Source of the DNA: Tetrahymena elliotti 4EA
Lineage: Eukaryota; Ciliophora; Oligohymenophorea; Hymenostomatida; Tetrahymenidae
Reading direction: 5' to 3'
Assembly (NCBI GenBank): GCA_000231825.2
Contig: JH720305.1
Location: 943,557-1,007,556 of the forward strand
Length of the DNA stretch: 64,000 nt
Of this stretch, positions 61,011 to 64,000 are shown piece after piece. Numbering within the stretch: the first letter of the stretch is position 1; the number at the start of each line of letters is the position of its first letter. The position numbers and the translations under genes are program-made. Below the pieces are notes generated by a model. The model did not search any database. It had not been told where the DNA came from and was given only the letters and a program-made list of their open reading frames with translations.

Positions 61011-61693
61011 TGAAAATTAACAATTTAAAATTAAAATTTTAAAAGTTTTAATAATACTTATTAAGTTAGATTTTATATTTTAAAGTGTTTAGGACAAATA
61101 TTTTAACAGATCAACTAAATCATTCACTTAAATTTTAATAATAATTTTAAATTTTACACTTGATTATTTACATAATGCAAATTATTTATAGTTAATTGTA
61201 AAAATTGAAATTAATTAAATTTTATCATTTGTCAGTTTCTCGCACTCTGATTTCGTTTTTATCTGAAATAAGAGGAACGAGAAATTGAGAGACTAGGGTA
61301 TCTATTAAAATAAATTTTCTAAAATTTTTATTGTTTTACATTTTGGAACAAATTAGAATCTAAATTATATGTATTATTCATACTTAAATCTGAAATTAAT
61401 GTTTTTTTGAAAAATTTATTTGTAATTTTTATATTTAAATATGAATAAGTTTAAATTATTTTTAAAATAAATTTATTTCTTAGTTTTATTTAAATACAAA
61501 ATTTGTTTTAAAAATATTAAATTAATTGCAAAATAAAAATCTTAAGTAATAATTAAGTTATTCTTACCATAAATTATTTAGTTAGATGAAAGACAAACAA
61601 AAAAAAAACAAAAACAATTAGTTTGTTGATTTTATTTATTTAACCTTTACTAGTATTTTTGATAAATTAAATATTATAAAATATTATTTAAAA
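61011..61693. other. convergent intergenic region with a hairpin
   Basis: AT-rich spacer between an LRR gene and the EMC7-like gene. The only structured element is the hairpin at 61236-61284, listed separately. Confidence 0.5.
61236..61284. other. strong stem-loop, possible structured RNA or 3' element
   Basis: TTTCTCG (61236-61242) pairs with CGAGAAA (61278-61284). After a small internal loop (CA / GAA), CTCTGATTTC (61245-61254) pairs 9 of 10 with GAAATAAGAG (61265-61274) around a 10 nt loop. It is clearly richer in G and C than its flanks. It lies about 225 bp past the LRR gene stop and beyond the EMC7-like gene stop, so it could be a 3' processing signal or a small RNA; neither is proven. 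Confidence 0.55.
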
Positions 61694-62779
61694 TCAGTTT
61701 TATACTGGCTGATTTTATTGAGCTTCTTGGGCTTATTATTAGAGCTTTTCTGTTTATAAAATTGAAATAATTAAGTTTAATCAAATAATCCAAAATATTT
61801 ACCCATATCTACATTTTTCATACAGATGTACATAAAGATCATAATAACGATGAAGATACCTTATCCACTTAACAAAGACATAATGTTAAAGCTTTCTACT
61901 TCCTAATTTAAAATTAATAAAAAATAAATTTAAAAAATTTAAACTTATTAATGATCAAATCACTATTTGATTATTAGCGTTATTTGTTTTAAGCTGCTAA
62001 TTTATTATCTATATATTTTTTCTTTTATCTATTTAGTTTGCCTATGTAATTATAATCAAATTAAAAAAAGATCATTACTTCAAAGTATTTTATTATTTTA
62101 GATGAAACAGGCTTAATTATAATTTAGTTAGGCTTGTTAAATTCTTAAACTCTTTCATATGTGTTGGGATCGATTGAGTAGATAGTAACTTAATTATCTT
62201 CATCACTTATTTAAGGATTGTAGATGACAATAATCTAATTAAAAATAAAGATATTTAAATACATTTTAAGCTTCTTTGAAAATTATATACCTTATAATAT
62301 TAATATAATTTGGAAGTAAATTCAATTGTGTGTTTGCCAGGTGTAATTCCTTTTCTTTATTATTGAAAAATTATTAGTTTAGCTTTAAGCTTATAGTATT
62401 TATAATTACAGAACGAAATAATCTTCTTCTGTTAAGAATGCAGTCTATTTGCCATCATCTAAACTAATGTAGGAATTTTAATGGTCTAAAATTGAATCTT
62501 TCATGCTAAGTTAAGATTTTTCAACTATTTTTTATTAATTATAAAAATATTTTAAGTTTTTAATTCAATGCCTCTCAATTATTTTATTGAATATATAAAT
62601 CGAAAATATTAGATTGCAATTTTTAAATAATATTGTAAGAAGCAATTAAACTAAATAAATCTACATTGTCTTATAACTTGTCCTCTAATAGTCAAAGTAC
62701 TTTAGAGTTCATAATCACTTTGACATGCTACTAAAATAACTAAACTAGCTAAAACTAAAGTTTACAGAATTTGTTTCAT
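61694..62779 (-). CDS. ER membrane protein complex subunit 7-like (EMC7)
   Basis: Six exons: 62779-62665, 62524-62410, 62354-62291, 62234-62079, 61902-61803, 61749-61694; phases agree and give 201 residues. It has a signal peptide (MKQILQTLVLASLVILVACQ), then a beta-sandwich: STLTIRGQVIRQ, SLDDGKQTAFLTEEDYFVL, GITPGKHTIEF, and further strands to IIIKPVSSKIIKYFE. One membrane helix follows (GQGIFIVIMIFMYICM, near residues 163-178), then a short Gln-rich cytosolic tail (EKLQQQAQEAQQ). This order (signal, carboxypeptidase-regulatory-like sandwich, TM, tail) and the D-G...F...G...G.....E pattern fit EMC7, which helps the EMC insert transmembrane proteins into the ER. Length is a little short against about 240 in animals. 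Family call is by pattern, not alignment. Confidence 0.7.
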
Positions 62780-63234
62780 ATTATCTATCTATAAATCTTC
62801 TTGAATTTTTAAATGAAATTAATTAATTGTTAAATAAATTTGCAAATTATTAATCTTTTTTTTATTGATTTTCCTCTAAATTGTCTTTTTTTTGCAAATA
62901 TCTTCTTTGAAAACATAATTATTTTAAATGCATGATATAGATAGCATTAAAATTTAAAGTACTTCTCATTATCTTATCATTGTAAAATTTTAATCTAAAA
63001 TTATTTTTTATTTTAAATTAAAAAAATAAAACAAATAATTATTTTTGTCAAAATCGAATTATAATTTAAATATTTTAATCAAAAACAAATAATTCAAATC
63101 AATGAATGAATTTGAAAATTATTGGTAAATAAAAGAAGTTAATATAAAAACTTTGAATTAATTTGTAAATTACTAAAAGTTATATACAATAAACAAATTG
63201 AAGTAAATAAAGAAGTTTGTATAGAATATATAGA
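62780..63234. other. divergent promoter region
   Basis: 455 bp between the EMC7-like gene and a + strand gene. AT-rich; no distinct element recognised. Confidence 0.45.
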
Positions 63235-64000
63235 ATGAGCACTCAAAAGTAATCATCTTATTTACAATTTGAGATAGGGAAGCAGTTTGAATTAGATTTA
63301 GCTAATATTATTAAGGGAATTGCATTTGCAGAAATATCTGTATATTTTTTATTTTTACATCTTTAAGCCAATACCAAATTATGTTCAAATTAGATAGAAA
63401 ATATGAAAATAAAGTCAGCTGAAGACCCTCATTATGATATTTTTATGGCATGGGAAAGTATTGATATATAAAAGAAAGGTTAAATAACAACCCCATAGTT
63501 ATCTTTATTTCTTGGGTAAGCATTTTAGACAGTTTTAAATAAATTATTTTTTTTATAACGAGTGAATGAAAAGAGCTAAAAAAAATGAATTTCTTTGTTA
63601 TTCACTAGATAAAATCTAATATTTATGATTTTAAAATATTAGGAAGAACCATACTCCATGCTCTGAATATGAATCTTCATACTTGATAAATTTGATTTCA
63701 AAAGGGAAAGAAGTGCTTTAGGAATAAGAGTAAATAAATATTTTAGGAAATAAATAGATTATTATAAAAAAAATTGCTTTTAATTAATGCTACTTTAAAA
63801 ATCAAATTTGTTAATTTATTAATTAATTAATTCATAACATCGTTAAATTTTGAACTATTATTCATTCTTTTTTCAAAATTAAATCAAAAGCTTTATAGAG
63901 TGGTTTTTGCCATACACTAATTACAACTTAAAGGTTCTCGCCTTGAGAAGAAGAGAAAATAATTTATAACTTAGACGTATCCACAGTATGGATGATAGTG
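63235..64000 (+). CDS. EF-hand-like protein, 3' partial
   Basis: Exons 63235-63515, 63643-63729 and 63891 to beyond the window edge join in phase (both introns in the second codon phase). The N-terminal about 60 residues (MSTQKQSSYLQFEIGK) contain a hydrophobic helix (ISVYFLFLHLQ). A degenerate EF-hand-like segment follows: WESIDIQKKGQITTPQLSLFL, then a second helix pair (SSYLINLISKGKEVLQEQ) and DFIEWFLPYTNYNLKVLALR, which resembles the second EF-hand exit helix of ciliate EF-hand-pair proteins. Classical D-x-D-x-D calcium ligands are incomplete, so calcium binding is doubtful. The gene continues past 64000. Confidence 0.65.

Noticed and set aside
1..64000. Telomere repeats, chromosome breakage sequence, tRNA, rRNA or CRISPR array
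   Set aside because: Looked for G4T2 or C4A2 runs, the Tetrahymena breakage 15-mer, TTCGA-type T loops and spaced repeats; none convincing was seen by eye.

Overview
The window reads as ciliate macronuclear-type DNA from a Tetrahymena-like oligohymenophorean. It is very AT-rich. Long reading frames appear only when TAA and TAG are read as glutamine and TGA is the sole stop. Short AT-rich GT...AG introns (mostly about 40-200 nt) join in phase into sensible proteins. Under the standard code nearly every open frame here is a fragment or an antisense shadow. No tRNA, rRNA, CRISPR array, telomeric G4T2 tract or Tetrahymena-type chromosome breakage sequence was recognised by eye.

Layout. 1-8.5 kb: two + strand low-complexity genes, a coiled-coil protein cut by the window edge and a 1528-residue N/Q/S-rich protein. 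10.2-15.5 kb: two - strand genes, a small predicted pseudokinase and a 12-exon protein with Cys-pair motifs. 16.2-32.3 kb: a leucine-rich-repeat (LRR) and duplication region. It holds an exon-per-repeat LRR gene, two copies of a secreted DOPA-4,5-dioxygenase-like gene inside a roughly 2.3 kb segmental duplication, a pseudokinase-TPR fusion, and a single-exon 2038-residue LRR gene. 33.5-36.1 kb: an N/S/K-rich - strand gene. 37-41 kb: two genes with richer, codon-biased exons, an unrecognised one-TM protein and an NDUFA9-like atypical SDR, both plausible mitochondrial proteins. 42.2-43.6 kb: a histidine-phosphatase (phosphoglycerate-mutase-like) gene. 46.8 kb: an 84-residue protein with an MGC lipidation start. 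47-52.5 kb: a gene desert with LRR relics. 52.5-61 kb: a tandem pair of about 888-codon LRR genes, the second broken by a frameshift and TGA, then another exon-per-repeat LRR gene. 61.7-62.8 kb: an EMC7-like ER membrane complex gene. 63.2 kb to the end: an EF-hand-like gene cut by the window edge.

Together, the window shows housekeeping genes embedded in an expanding LRR family (three intact genes, one broken copy, one duplicated 5' fragment and two or more faint relics), with local duplication carrying the DOPA-dioxygenase gene along with the 5' end of a neighbouring LRR gene. All exon models are hand-derived from phase, codon pattern and splice dinucleotides; boundaries flagged as uncertain are stated per gene.
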